64,000 bases of DNA from an uncultured Eubacteriales bacterium (GTDB lineage: Bacteria; Bacillota; Clostridia; Peptostreptococcales; Anaerovoracaceae), in assembly GCA_900542295.1 (NCBI GenBank), contig UQNJ01000011.1:1-64000 (forward strand), read 5' to 3'. Numbering within the stretch: position 1 is the first letter of the stretch; every line of letters starts with the position of its first letter. The notes under the pieces are model-generated. The model searched no databases, was not told the origin of the DNA, and was given only the letters and a program-made list of their open reading frames with translations. The position numbers were made by a program, and so were the translations under genes. This document shows positions 19,201 to 26,986 of this stretch, one piece after another.

Positions 19201-20876
19201 ATAAGCCTGTTATCGATAAGATTGAACTTAATGGTGATGGAAATCCTGAGTTCAATTGGAATAAGGTAGAAGGCGCAGTTGAATATAAGGTATATAAGTC
19301 TGAAAGTAAAGACGGAAATTATGCTGAAGTTACAGTTACTGAAGAAACAAGATATGTTGATACTGATATATCACCTGCAAAGACATATTATTACAAAGTC
19401 GAAGCAGTAGCTGACAATGTAAAATCATTAAGTGATGAAGTAAGTATTACTTGCAGTATTGCATCACCAGTAATAGAAAAGGCAGAACTTAATGAATCAG
19501 GAAAACCGGCTCTTAAATGGAACAAAGTAGAAGGAGCACTTGAGTATAGAGTATATAAATCCGAAAGCAAAGATGGAGAGTACACTCTGACTTTCACAAC
19601 AAGAGGAAATACTTATACAAATACAGGAGCCAAAGCAGGTAATGTATATTACTATAAGGTCGAAGCAGTAGCTAATAGTGTGAGCGCTGCAAGTGAAATA
19701 GTAAGTGTAACTTGTCCTTTACAGGCACCGGTTATTAAAACTGCTGAAACCAATGATTTAGGACAGCCGGTACTAAGCTGGAACAAGGTAAATGGTGCAG
19801 CAGTATACGAAGTTTACAGGGCTGAAAGTGAAAATAGAGAATACTCTAAGATTGCAGAAGTGACAGCAACAGAATATATAGATGCAAAAGTTGCAGAAAA
19901 TACAGCTTACTTCTATAAAGTTCGTGCTGTAGGAACAAATGTAAATGTGACAGCAGAGAGCAAAGCAATTACTGTTACATCAGGAACAGTTCCTATTGTT
20001 TATGACAGAGTAGACGGCAAAAACAGATTTGAAACTGCAATTTCATCAGCCGATATGCTAAAGAAGCTTTATGGTATCGAAAAATTCGATAACATAATAG
20101 TTGCATCAGGCGATAGTTATGCTGATGCACTTGCAGGAAGCTATCTTGCAAAGACTAAGAAAGCACCTATACTCTTGGTAAACAATTTTGTTGAACCTCT
20201 TGTAAAAGAGTATATTGACAACAATTTGAATTCCGGAGGTACAGTTTACATTCTCGGCGGAGAAGGAGTAGTTTCAAAGAGATTTGAAGACAGCGTATCA
20301 GGCTGCAATGTGAAGAGACTTGGCGGATATGACAGATTTGAAACAAACCTTAATATACTTAAAGAAGCAGGTGTAAATGCTGAAGATATTCTTGTATGCT
20401 CATCTGAGTCATTTGCAGACAGCCTGTCAGCAGCATCTACAGGGAAACCGGTTCTTCTGGTGGATAGAAACTTGAAAGCAAGTCAGAAAGAATATCTTGA
20501 AAGTCTTGGTGGCAGAACCTATTACATGATAGGAGGAACTGCTGTGGTAAGCGAAGAAGTAGAGAAAGAGCTTGCTGCATACGGAACTACTGATAGAATT
20601 GCAGGAGCTAACAGATTTGCCACATCAAAAGCTATTACAGATAAGTTCTTCTATGAGGGAAGCGATGCTTTGATTATCGCATCAGGAGATGATTTCCCTG
20701 ACGGACTTACAGGCGGAGCTGTAGCATTAGCTAAACAGGCACCTATTATACTGGTTAACGATATGAATATTGCAGGAGCAAATGCATATGCTGAACGCTT
20801 TGGCATTAATCAGCTGATAATAATCGGAGGTAATGGGGCCGTAAGTGATTCAATAGTAGAAAATATTATTAAATAG
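13248..20876 (+). CDS. giant CWB2 surface protein: phosphodiester glycosidase, metallophosphoesterase, FN3 repeats
   Basis: 2542 aa, secreted and wall-bound. Order: signal peptide (1-34); phosphodiester glycosidase (NAGPA-like) domain about 45-315 with GINADFFNM (near 125) and LDGGGSST (near 254); Ig-like region; jelly-roll-like region about 490-690; cohesin-like beta-sandwich about 805-945; purple-acid-phosphatase-type N-terminal domain (1040-1140) and calcineurin-like phosphoesterase (1150-1420) with GDIQD, GNHEYYGD (near 1221) and SGHDHSW (near 1326); a region with four CxxC-type pairs (1420-1545); seven FN3 repeats (about 1634-2250); three CWB2 repeats (2255-2542). CWB2 repeats hold S-layer-type proteins on anionic wall polymers. 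AGAAAGGAG precedes the ATG. Phosphodiester and phosphate-ester cleavage at the surface is inferred from the domains. Confidence 0.88.
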   Translation: MFEKSMQNSFKRSIAILLIIALVFSMCAPSAFALGEQWQGTAEGDVLIKDTVTKIADNVYEHEVITNNKDGNEQKIDYLCEIGKSDTIKIVAGYGQDDASSWSLTPTTKQAAAYEKNHPGETVVAGINADFFNMATGQPQGALVMEGKVYNNANNRPYFGITKDGKAVIRQDNNLSDLDAAVGGDVILVSDGKPVTENTSYGALKYSRTAIGIKADGTVVTFVTHGLNPPISCGRTYTDIAAMLANEGCVSALALDGGGSSTFAARPEGTNDLFLRNSPADGAERAVSSSLLIVSTAEPTGVFSHAQLTPNNEIYTPGSNVQFEAKGVDTAGIGMELPEGVKYALAEDSKALGTIDENTGVFTAGEDIGIVTVNMIYENKVVGETKIEIAVPDHIYFGNEEVSLGFEESSDLGIVVRSKGRDMNYKVGDIKWTISDPAMGRFEGNSFISADGVSLTGEATATSAFDENVFGKIKVIVGKMPTVVWDFEDVENEDGSTILAEDYYIGTEEAPGILSHSNYRRGGKESIEIVSSDMDEPVRFGNKSLKLNYDFRDCGEVTEGACIGTTDELTVPGVPTGIGCWVYAPEGVGVQWQGEGSQAGFWLRGYATDGQGSLVQYDFTLEPKKVQGDQQPGIYWEGWKYLEADLTGSQAPFAIKPGMTFRLMFVAGTKMGTRTANSIYFDNLQFVYGANVDDIDEPYVASMQINGAELENNMVVKTNTVTIDSMLKDKDGKYATGIDDKTVRMYIDGINVVDNDKYMYAYSDGDDRAQLSDVKLKDGKHSITIKAKDGFGNEVNETRYFTVDTGSQNEGTSVSIIPATEKAVIGKTIDLQIVASDDTVTQSTTIFKLGNQFKDYKVKFSDNYEGTATYNKLEKTITIDAKRKETASPLSLWDRLTGNTETVIATLSVDVPANLKETDSFTYTVKGGKFETEQGEYNTYSSGELKVAVGSDYQVSSGTVILGGKAAEIKVKDSAGKPVASVPLYMSQDNSLIGETDENGVLKTDKFNKEGLTASDYVIYAKDKNGGLSFEYKLSVFAPQGELNGMPYNVRFNTVEKLASQKNITWFSNPLNDKKQTIKYRESGSQEWKTADAKTQQVDFDTSGNYIVNVNAVNLEGLKADTTYEYVLGTDGAVLEAATFKTGQEGKKTNEFFIIGDIQDPDKSRVEEVARQLDAKNHNYDFGITIGDAIDQASNYTDWSDLGQVLGADMLGGTNMVNIMGNHEYYGDPIAEIASAIYNNPNTDEGGYYSFEYNDVYVAVINFSNTASPIKEAADWLVKDAEKSNATWKILCMHQPAYYTNNGGNEPVYEAIPDAAEKAGIDAVFSGHDHSWAVTNPLIDDKIDEENGIVYYIVGAAGSKRYAASTQDKFDYNTIFKKVGEPFTATYLKVSSDQDEMTINVYDTKAGLLDTVVLKSECKKNGHVHVYDPVKNELRCKVCNRTTENYTGDVFDKDGKEYYLLSGERQTGWVTVGTEMRYYDNNGIREKVTKDETPSTCIIDGFCIYTSESGATKRVDYIDAGGHEYEVKDGKVICTKCGWQQFEMTDLEVSLSTNLYTYNGAAKTPYTTAVDPNGNTLKKRPQPYPDYYSAYKNNVEVGTATVTLTAAKYGTYVDMTSWRGNYKGSVTVKYEIRPTAPTNAKVAYENGKYVLMWDAAKYADKCVDEYVVYQSVNGGEWTEVGTTAETKYGITVDEKNTYEYRIASRKQAKDGKIYESATYATAKTLSIDVKVGFRDEDAKPALKWNTNKGATYNVWRSTKENGVYQKVFSTKGTTYTHVSAEPGRTYYYKVEANANGATVFSDVVSVTCPLKSPAIDKIEINKDGKPTLKWTEVKGAVQYDVYRADSKDGEYTKMFTTKGTTYTNTSAEAGKTYYYKVAATYNSVTSYSGVMSITCPIDAPELEKITVNSDGKPVIKWNSADGALLYKVYRADSKDGEYVEVAATESTTYVDTNTIPAKTYYYKIESVAGELTALSGVESITCPIDKPVIDKIELNGDGNPEFNWNKVEGAVEYKVYKSESKDGNYAEVTVTEETRYVDTDISPAKTYYYKVEAVADNVKSLSDEVSITCSIASPVIEKAELNESGKPALKWNKVEGALEYRVYKSESKDGEYTLTFTTRGNTYTNTGAKAGNVYYYKVEAVANSVSAASEIVSVTCPLQAPVIKTAETNDLGQPVLSWNKVNGAAVYEVYRAESENREYSKIAEVTATEYIDAKVAENTAYFYKVRAVGTNVNVTAESKAITVTSGTVPIVYDRVDGKNRFETAISSADMLKKLYGIEKFDNIIVASGDSYADALAGSYLAKTKKAPILLVNNFVEPLVKEYIDNNLNSGGTVYILGGEGVVSKRFEDSVSGCNVKRLGGYDRFETNLNILKEAGVNAEDILVCSSESFADSLSAASTGKPVLLVDRNLKASQKEYLESLGGRTYYMIGGTAVVSEEVEKELAAYGTTDRIAGANRFATSKAITDKFFYEGSDALIIASGDDFPDGLTGGAVALAKQAPIILVNDMNIAGANAYAERFGINQLIIIGGNGAVSDSIVENIIK
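18420..19990 (+). repeat. tandem FN3-coding repeats of about 260 bp
   Basis: Six consecutive units of about 86 codons inside the giant protein. Each has the pattern KPxLKWNKVEGAxxYKVYR, then SKDGEYxxV, then a YYYKVEAV strand. The first five end with a conserved (V/I)TC(P/S) tail carrying a lone cysteine, while the last diverges to VTSG. Close similarity of neighbouring units implies recent expansion by recombination, so copy number may vary between strains. Confidence 0.8.
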
Positions 20877-20907
20877 TTTTTAGCGCTTTGTGCTAAGAAA
20901 TATTATT

Positions 20908-20944
20908 GGGGGGGGGTAGTGATACTATCTTACCCCCCTGTTTT
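20908..20944 (+). terminator. G9/C6 hairpin between the two CWB2 genes
   Basis: Stem GGGGGGTA (20911-20918) with TACCCCCC (20931-20938), followed by TGTTTT. The G side is a run of nine (20908-20916). It should end or attenuate transcription of the giant gene 30 bp before the next start. Confidence 0.7.
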
Positions 20945-20968
20945 CAACAAGTAAGAAAGGAGAATTTA

Positions 20969-23605
20969 ATGAAGAAGAGATTCAATCGGGGTACAAAAAA
21001 GATTGTGGTTTCAGTTCTGATTGCGGCAATGATTTTTTCATTTGTGCCGGTCAGCTATAATACAGCTTCTGCCGAAACAGTACCTGATTATGATGTTGAA
21101 AAAGCAGTTAATTATGCAAAAGCTCATTATGATGACGGCGGTACAGTTTTAGAGCCTGGCAGAGAAGATTGTACCCAGTTTGTAAGAGAGTGCTTTGAAG
21201 CTGGAGGAGTACCTAAGGATGAAAATCGTGTTGGTTATGACGATGGCAAGCCATATGGTTACAATGTTGATGACTATATGTATTATCTTGTTAATAACGG
21301 ATATGCAGAGGTGCATGATATTAAAACTGAAAAACAAGAATGGTCAAATCCACAGTGGTATGTAAGAGCAGAAAGTAATAAAGATGTATTGTCCGTAGGT
21401 GATGGTGTAATCTATTACTGTACGAATTGTAATATGTATTATCATATGTCTATAGTTACAGGAATAGATGAAAAAGGTTTTGCTCTTTACCATGCCCAAA
21501 ATTCATCGGTCGGAGGCGAACCGCTTTGCCTGATTGATTGTTCAAAATGTGGTTCAAAAAGGGAAAATGTAAAACTTTATTCAATGCACATTACTTCACC
21601 TCAAAATGGTTATGATACAGAATATAATGATATAACTGTATCAAATGTCAAGGCTCTAAGAACCGGAAATGGTCAGATTACCATAAGTTGGGATAAAGTA
21701 AAAGATGCAGCAGGATATAAGCTTTTTATCAAAAATGGTAAGAACAGTGTATATAATGAATTAACTGATATAAAAGAAAATATTTATGTACATACGGAAG
21801 ATAAAGTAGGGGAAGCATATTATTTTGCTGTAAGACCTTATTTCAAAAAAGATGGTAAGACATATGTGGGAAAACTTAGTAATACAGCTTACAACAATGA
21901 ATATTTACTTGCGCCTACCGGAGTTAGAGCAGTACTCGATTCAGAAACAGGCACTGTAAAACTTACTTGGAATAAGGTATTTGGGGCAGATTCTTACGAA
22001 GTATACAGAGCTTATGGAGAAAATGGCAGTTACGAAAAGATTTATGAAAACACCGGGACTACATTCAACACTTCAAAACTGCTGCCCGGAAATACATATT
22101 CTTTTAAGGTGAAAGCAATAAACAAGAGGAATGCGAACGGGAATTCCCCGCTCAGTGAAGCAGCTGTAATTAAGACTGATAATCTTAAAAAGGTTGATGT
22201 TAAAACTCAGATAAAAGATAAGGGAATTTATATTACATGGAATAGGGTTAAGTATGCGGATCGTTTTGAACTTTATAAGTCAACTGATATAAATGGACCT
22301 TATGAAAAAATCAGTGCAAATACAGGAACAACTTTTACAACAAATAATGTTAAGGCAGGTCAGGTATATTATTTTAAGGTAAAGGCTATAAATGATAAAA
22401 ACCCTAATGCCTCATCAGTAAGCACACCTGTTGCCCAAATAGCCAAGTTGTCGTCTGCATCAGTCAAAGCAACAAATGACAGCGCTGGCAGACCTGTCAT
22501 TTCGTGGGGTAAGGTTACAGGAGCCGACTCTTATGAAGTGTACAGATCAGCAAGTGAAAACGGCACATATACAAAAGTTTATACCTCATCGTCAGTAAAC
22601 TTTACAGATACATCCGCTGTTAAGGGTCAGACTTATTATTATAAAGTTAAAGCTGTAAGTAAACTTGACGAAAATGCGTCTTCTGAAAGTAGCATCGTGT
22701 CTGCTGTATGTAAAGCTGAGAGTGCTGCCGTAGAAAGGTTTGCAGGTAATAACAGATATGCAACCGCAATGGCAGTTGCTGATTCTTTGAAAAAAGCTCA
22801 GGGCATAGACAAGTTTGACAGCGTTATAGTAGCCTATGGAGACAATTATGCGGATGCTCTTGCAGGAAGCTACCTTGCAAAAGTAAAAAATGCACCGATT
22901 CTTGTTGTGAATGAATATGCAGAAACCGGTGTAAAACAGTACATAGACAAAAATGTAAAGAAAAACGGAAATGTATATCTTTTAGGCGGAGAAGGTGTAG
23001 TGTCAAAGAGATTTGAAAACAGTCTAACAGGTTATAATGTAAAGAGACTTGGAGGATCAGACAGATTTGCAACTAACCTTAACATACTCAAAGAGGCAGG
23101 AGTTAAAAACGAAGATATTTTAGTATGTTCAGCATTTTCATTCGCAGACAGTCTATCGGCATCAGCAGTAGGAAAGCCTATCTTACTGGTTGATTCCAGC
23201 TTGACTTCTGCACAGAAAGCTTACCTGAACGGCCTGTCAAGTCAGAATTACTATTTGATTGGCGGTACCGGAGCAGTGACTGAGAAAGTAAAGTCAGAAA
23301 TAGGCAAGTATGGAAAAGTCTCACGTGTTTCAGGTGACAACAGATATGCTACATCTAAAGCTATAGCAGATAAATTTTTCCCTGACGGAAGCAGCAGTAT
23401 AGTTATAGCATCGGGTGATGACTTCCCTGACGGACTGACGGGAGGACCTCTTGCAATGGCTAAATCTGCACCTTTGTTCCTGGTTAACTCCGGAAACACA
23501 GGTAATGCAAAAGCCTATGTTGCAAACAACAAAGCAGGTCTTATAAACGTTGTCGGCGGAACCGGTGTTGTTCCTGATAAAATAGTAAATGATATAATAG
23601 GATAA
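20969..23605 (+). CDS. CWB2 surface protein with amidase-like (Amidase_6) domain and FN3 repeats
   Basis: 878 aa from ATG 20969, chosen because AAAGGAG lies 6 bases upstream; a longer frame from 20906 would start inside the terminator hairpin. Signal peptide about 1-38. Residues 40-210 match the putative amidase domain: catalytic Cys near 68 in DCTQFVRECFEAGG, His near 158 in YYHMSIVTG, then YHAQNSS. Four FN3 repeats (about 220-585) and three CWB2 repeats (590-878, beginning ERFAGNNRYATAMA). It should sit on the wall and may cut peptide bonds in peptidoglycan or peptides. The CWB2 triplet is clearly paralogous to that of the giant protein, for example in LLGGEGVVSKRFE. Confidence 0.88.
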   Translation: MKKRFNRGTKKIVVSVLIAAMIFSFVPVSYNTASAETVPDYDVEKAVNYAKAHYDDGGTVLEPGREDCTQFVRECFEAGGVPKDENRVGYDDGKPYGYNVDDYMYYLVNNGYAEVHDIKTEKQEWSNPQWYVRAESNKDVLSVGDGVIYYCTNCNMYYHMSIVTGIDEKGFALYHAQNSSVGGEPLCLIDCSKCGSKRENVKLYSMHITSPQNGYDTEYNDITVSNVKALRTGNGQITISWDKVKDAAGYKLFIKNGKNSVYNELTDIKENIYVHTEDKVGEAYYFAVRPYFKKDGKTYVGKLSNTAYNNEYLLAPTGVRAVLDSETGTVKLTWNKVFGADSYEVYRAYGENGSYEKIYENTGTTFNTSKLLPGNTYSFKVKAINKRNANGNSPLSEAAVIKTDNLKKVDVKTQIKDKGIYITWNRVKYADRFELYKSTDINGPYEKISANTGTTFTTNNVKAGQVYYFKVKAINDKNPNASSVSTPVAQIAKLSSASVKATNDSAGRPVISWGKVTGADSYEVYRSASENGTYTKVYTSSSVNFTDTSAVKGQTYYYKVKAVSKLDENASSESSIVSAVCKAESAAVERFAGNNRYATAMAVADSLKKAQGIDKFDSVIVAYGDNYADALAGSYLAKVKNAPILVVNEYAETGVKQYIDKNVKKNGNVYLLGGEGVVSKRFENSLTGYNVKRLGGSDRFATNLNILKEAGVKNEDILVCSAFSFADSLSASAVGKPILLVDSSLTSAQKAYLNGLSSQNYYLIGGTGAVTEKVKSEIGKYGKVSRVSGDNRYATSKAIADKFFPDGSSSIVIASGDDFPDGLTGGPLAMAKSAPLFLVNSGNTGNAKAYVANNKAGLINVVGGTGVVPDKIVNDIIG

Positions 23606-23618
23606 CGGTTGAAATTAA

Positions 23619-23678
23619 GAAACGGTAAACTAAATGTTATAGCAATAACATTGTGGGAATACCGTTTCTTTTTTTTTT
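23619..23678 (+). terminator. strong intrinsic terminator after the CWB2 genes
   Basis: Outer stem AGAAACGGTA (23619-23628) with TACCGTTTCT (23660-23669), inner stem AATGTTAT/ATAACATT (23633-23640 with 23645-23652), then a run of nine or more T. The rest of the 376 bp gap up to the next gene holds the promoter/operator described separately and nothing else recognised. Confidence 0.9.
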
Positions 23679-23927
23679 GTGGATTTTGCCGTCATGCATA
23701 AGTGCGTACCCAAAATCAATAATGAGCAGGCAGGTATTTTATGGCACTTTACATGCCTGAATCAAAAATTACATGGCATACAATTTTGCAGGAAGACAAG
23801 AGCACATCTCGCAGAACCTTTTGTCTAAGAAATCAAAATCAAAGGCTTAACCGGTGTGATTTTTCAATAAATTGTGTCAGTAAGCTGTGAAATTTAATGG
23901 TTTGATTCTGAAATTTGCAACAAGTGC

Positions 23928-23957
23928 TTGACAGTGTACTATTACACATGGTACACT
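23928..23957 (+). promoter_or_regulatory. promoter with nested operator palindromes for the YtrA-type operon
   Basis: TTGACA (23928-23933) and TACACT (23952-23957) are 18 bases apart. The inverted repeat AGTGTAC-N11-GTACACT (23933-23939 with 23951-23957) covers the whole spacer and -10 box, and a second nested palindrome GTGTA-N4-TACAC (23934-23947) lies inside. This arrangement is expected for autorepression by the YtrA-family GntR regulator encoded next. Confidence 0.75.
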
Positions 23958-23980
23958 TAAACTGAAAAGGGAGGTAAGCT

Positions 23981-24364
23981 ATGTTTGTACTTGATTTGCG
24001 TAACAACAAATCAATATATGACCAGATAGTAGACAAGTTCAAAGAGCTTATAATGATAGGCGAGATGGATACAGGAGAAAAGATGCCTTCGGTGAGAGAA
24101 CTCTCACGAACGCTTGGGGTTAATCCCAATACAATCCAAAAGGCCTACAGAGAACTTGAGCGTCAGGGATATATATATACGACAACGGGAGTGGGGACCT
24201 TTGTTGCCGATAAGCGAAGTATTTCGCCTGACGAGGAGGCTTTGAACAAGGCGAAGAACGGAATAGGGGGGTCGTTCAATGAATTACTTTATCTTGGACT
24301 TAGCTACGATGAAGCTTACAAAATTGCGATTGATGTAATCGAAGAAAGGAAGAAGGACCTGTGA
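23981..24364 (+). CDS. GntR family transcriptional regulator, YtrA type
   Basis: 127 aa. N-terminal winged-helix (about 10-75) with QIVDKFKELIMIGEMDTGEKMPSVRELSRTLGVNPNTIQKAYRELE, typical of GntR, and the short C-terminal tail of the YtrA subgroup, which is too small for a ligand domain. GGGAGG precedes the ATG. The stop overlaps the GTG of the ABC ATPase gene. In Bacillus, YtrA represses its own ABC transporter operon and is released by wall-active antibiotics; a similar response here is an inference. Confidence 0.93.
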   Translation: MFVLDLRNNKSIYDQIVDKFKELIMIGEMDTGEKMPSVRELSRTLGVNPNTIQKAYRELERQGYIYTTTGVGTFVADKRSISPDEEALNKAKNGIGGSFNELLYLGLSYDEAYKIAIDVIEERKKDL

Positions 24365-25059
24365 TAAAAATAGAAAATCTTTGCAAAACATATGGCGACA
24401 TAAAAGCCTTAGACAACTTCAGTCTGTTTGTTCCAAAGGGTTCTGTTTATGGTCTCATGGGTCTTAATGGAGCCGGAAAAACCACGGTGATAAAACACCT
24501 TGCCGGTTTTGTGCTTCCGGATTTCGGAACAGTAACGATAGACGGTCAGTCTGTAATTGACAATGAAGAGCTGAAACAGAAGGTACTTATAATTCCGGAT
24601 GAATTGTACTTTTTCCGTGGATACAGCTTAAAAGACATGAGGGGTTTTTATAAAAATATATACAAAAGGTGGGATGAAGAACGCTTTAATACTATGGTAG
24701 ATGATTTTGGCATAGACCTTAAGAAAAATATGGGGAATTTTTCAAAAGGCGTACGTAAGCAAGCGGCTTTTTGTCTTGCTATGGCAGCGACACCGGATTA
24801 TCTGATTTTAGACGAGCCGGTTGACGGTCTTGATCCTATAGTCAGAAGAAAACTTTGGCGCTATGTAATGGGGGATGTGGCAGAGCGCCGAATGACCGTT
24901 CTTATATCGTCACATAATGCAAGAGAAATGGAAGATGTATGTGATTACATAGGCATACTTGCAGGCGGAAATATGGTGTTTGAGGGCGATTTGCTTGAAC
25001 TTATGCCTGTTTCCGTGGAAGAACTGTTTATAGAAAAGCTTGGAGGTGGTGGCAGATGA
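24361..25059 (+). CDS. ABC transporter ATP-binding protein (YtrB-like)
   Basis: 232 aa. Walker A GLNGAGKTT, a degenerate signature FSKGVRKQAAFCLAMA in place of LSGGQ, Walker B YLILDEPVDGLDP and the switch His in LISSHN. GTG start overlaps the regulator stop by 4 bp and the end overlaps the permease start by 4 bp, so the three proteins are translationally coupled. Works with the membrane protein encoded next. Confidence 0.92.
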   Translation: MIKIENLCKTYGDIKALDNFSLFVPKGSVYGLMGLNGAGKTTVIKHLAGFVLPDFGTVTIDGQSVIDNEELKQKVLIIPDELYFFRGYSLKDMRGFYKNIYKRWDEERFNTMVDDFGIDLKKNMGNFSKGVRKQAAFCLAMAATPDYLILDEPVDGLDPIVRRKLWRYVMGDVAERRMTVLISSHNAREMEDVCDYIGILAGGNMVFEGDLLELMPVSVEELFIEKLGGGGR

Positions 25060-26969
25060 AAAACCATAATTTTTTTAGCTTTTCATGGCCGCTGATAAGA
25101 GAATCCTTTAAGATGTACTGGTATATACCGGCATTGTCATTTGTAATGTATTTCTTTGTAGGTATTTTTCCGGTGCTTTCAAACTGGAAACGCCTTCCGG
25201 ATTTTGAATATTATATAAATCAGTTGTTTGACAATATGTCTTGGTCACATGTATTGCTTCTGATAACAGTTCCGGTAATAGCGGGAGCTATGGTTATGGG
25301 ATACATGCACAGAGAATCAAAGACTATGATGCTGCATGCATTGCCGATTTCAAAGAACAGGATGTTTAACTCTTATTATTTGAGCGGTTGGATACTGTGT
25401 CAGATTCCTATATTTCTGATGTCAATTTTATATTGTGCTATTGCACCTAAAGTGGATGTAATATGCTTTTCAGATGTGCTGCGATGGTTTATAAGTTCTG
25501 TTTCTATCATAACATTTTTTTTCAGCATCTCGGTACTTGCAGGCACACTGACAGGAACTGTATATATGAACCTTATAGCTACAGGAATAATACTTGTCAT
25601 AGCGCCGCTGATAATGCTTATAGTAAGGATGTACTGCGAAATGTTTATACCCGGATTTTATACAATGCCGGATTTTATTCAGCATTTTACAGTAAAAACA
25701 AATCCGCTGATTGCGTTACTGTTTTATTATGAGCCTCTTTCTGCAAAGGCGTATATCATATATTTTATAATAGGCATCATTATAGCAGCAGCGGCAAAAG
25801 CGATTTACAAGACAAGAAAACTGGAACTTGTGGGAAATTCCATGTTGTCAAAAGTGTTTGAAGAAATATGCACATATCTGATAGTATTCGTGGGAATGAC
25901 AGCATTTGGACTTCTTACATGGAACTTTACCAGCAAAAGAGCATTCGTAATAGTAGGAATGGTAATTGGTATAATAGTTACCTTAATTATAAGCAAAATA
26001 GTTGTTAATCGCAGTGTAAGAATATTTGATAAAAGCTTTATACACTCAGCAATAATATATTTATGTATAGCCATAGTGTTTATATCCGTTATAATTTTCG
26101 ATATGTTCGGAATCGGTCAAAAAATGCCGGATAGAAGCGAGATAGAATCAGTAGAGATGAATGACATTGTAGACGGATTTGAATATTCAAACAAGGCACA
26201 TGGCGACGCTGACGAAAATTATGTGAAAGTTTCTCAGAGGCTGACATCTGACGAGGCAATAGATTTAGTCATTAGACTTCATGAATATATAATTGATGAA
26301 GAAATTTACATTCTTAATGACAGCTTTTCTGAGGAGGAAGAGGGGGCAGCCCTTTATGATGTTTGGGGAGAAGAAACCTTTTCTTATAACGAATATGTAA
26401 ATATCACATATAACCTCAAGGACGGAAGAAAGCTGATGCGAAGATATAATATAGTTCTTGATGAAGAGGTTGTGAAAATTATAGATGAGCTTTTAACTTG
26501 CGATGAATATCTTGAAAAAATCAAGATAACTTCCTATATAAACAGCGATAAGATTCAATATATGATAATAGTACCAACATTAAAATCCCATTCAGAGAAT
26601 GATGGCGGAGATGAAATGCCGTCAACTCTTATAATAGAAGATAAAGAAAAAATAATGGGAATTTTAGAGTCATGGAATCAGGATGTAATTTCAGGCGGAT
26701 ACAGAGCGAATAACAGGAGTATTTCAGACAGCAACGGAATTGCAAGCATAGAGGTGTATTTTGCCAAAGAAAATAAAAACACATCTAAAGATAGATATGA
26801 CAAAGAGGCAGATGAAAAGACAAGTATAAATACGGATGCGGAAATATCGGAAGTGACGGTCTACCACGGAAATGAAAACCAGTTTGTAGGATTTATGTTA
26901 ACTGATATTGATAAAAACCTTCTGGCTTATCTTAAGGAAATCGGATATGGTGATGAGCTTGGAATTTAG
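25056..26969 (+). CDS. ABC transporter permease with large extracytoplasmic domain (DUF6449-like)
   Basis: 637 aa. About seven membrane segments in residues 20-360, including an ABC-2 type core (HRESKTMMLHALPISKNRMF is a typical coupling region), followed by an acidic, largely hydrophilic domain of about 270 residues that ends the protein. This architecture matches membrane subunits of Ytr/Bce-like operons next to YtrA regulators. Substrate unknown; a role in sensing or surviving wall stress is possible. Four-base overlap with the ATPase gene. Confidence 0.85.
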   Translation: MKNHNFFSFSWPLIRESFKMYWYIPALSFVMYFFVGIFPVLSNWKRLPDFEYYINQLFDNMSWSHVLLLITVPVIAGAMVMGYMHRESKTMMLHALPISKNRMFNSYYLSGWILCQIPIFLMSILYCAIAPKVDVICFSDVLRWFISSVSIITFFFSISVLAGTLTGTVYMNLIATGIILVIAPLIMLIVRMYCEMFIPGFYTMPDFIQHFTVKTNPLIALLFYYEPLSAKAYIIYFIIGIIIAAAAKAIYKTRKLELVGNSMLSKVFEEICTYLIVFVGMTAFGLLTWNFTSKRAFVIVGMVIGIIVTLIISKIVVNRSVRIFDKSFIHSAIIYLCIAIVFISVIIFDMFGIGQKMPDRSEIESVEMNDIVDGFEYSNKAHGDADENYVKVSQRLTSDEAIDLVIRLHEYIIDEEIYILNDSFSEEEEGAALYDVWGEETFSYNEYVNITYNLKDGRKLMRRYNIVLDEEVVKIIDELLTCDEYLEKIKITSYINSDKIQYMIIVPTLKSHSENDGGDEMPSTLIIEDKEKIMGILESWNQDVISGGYRANNRSISDSNGIASIEVYFAKENKNTSKDRYDKEADEKTSINTDAEISEVTVYHGNENQFVGFMLTDIDKNLLAYLKEIGYGDELGI

Positions 26970-26986
26970 CGAAAGAGTAAGTTTTT

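Noticed and set aside
18420..19990. regularly spaced repeats considered as a CRISPR array
   Set aside because: The unit is about 260 bp, fully coding, and diverged in the manner of FN3 domains; no short identical repeats with unique spacers.
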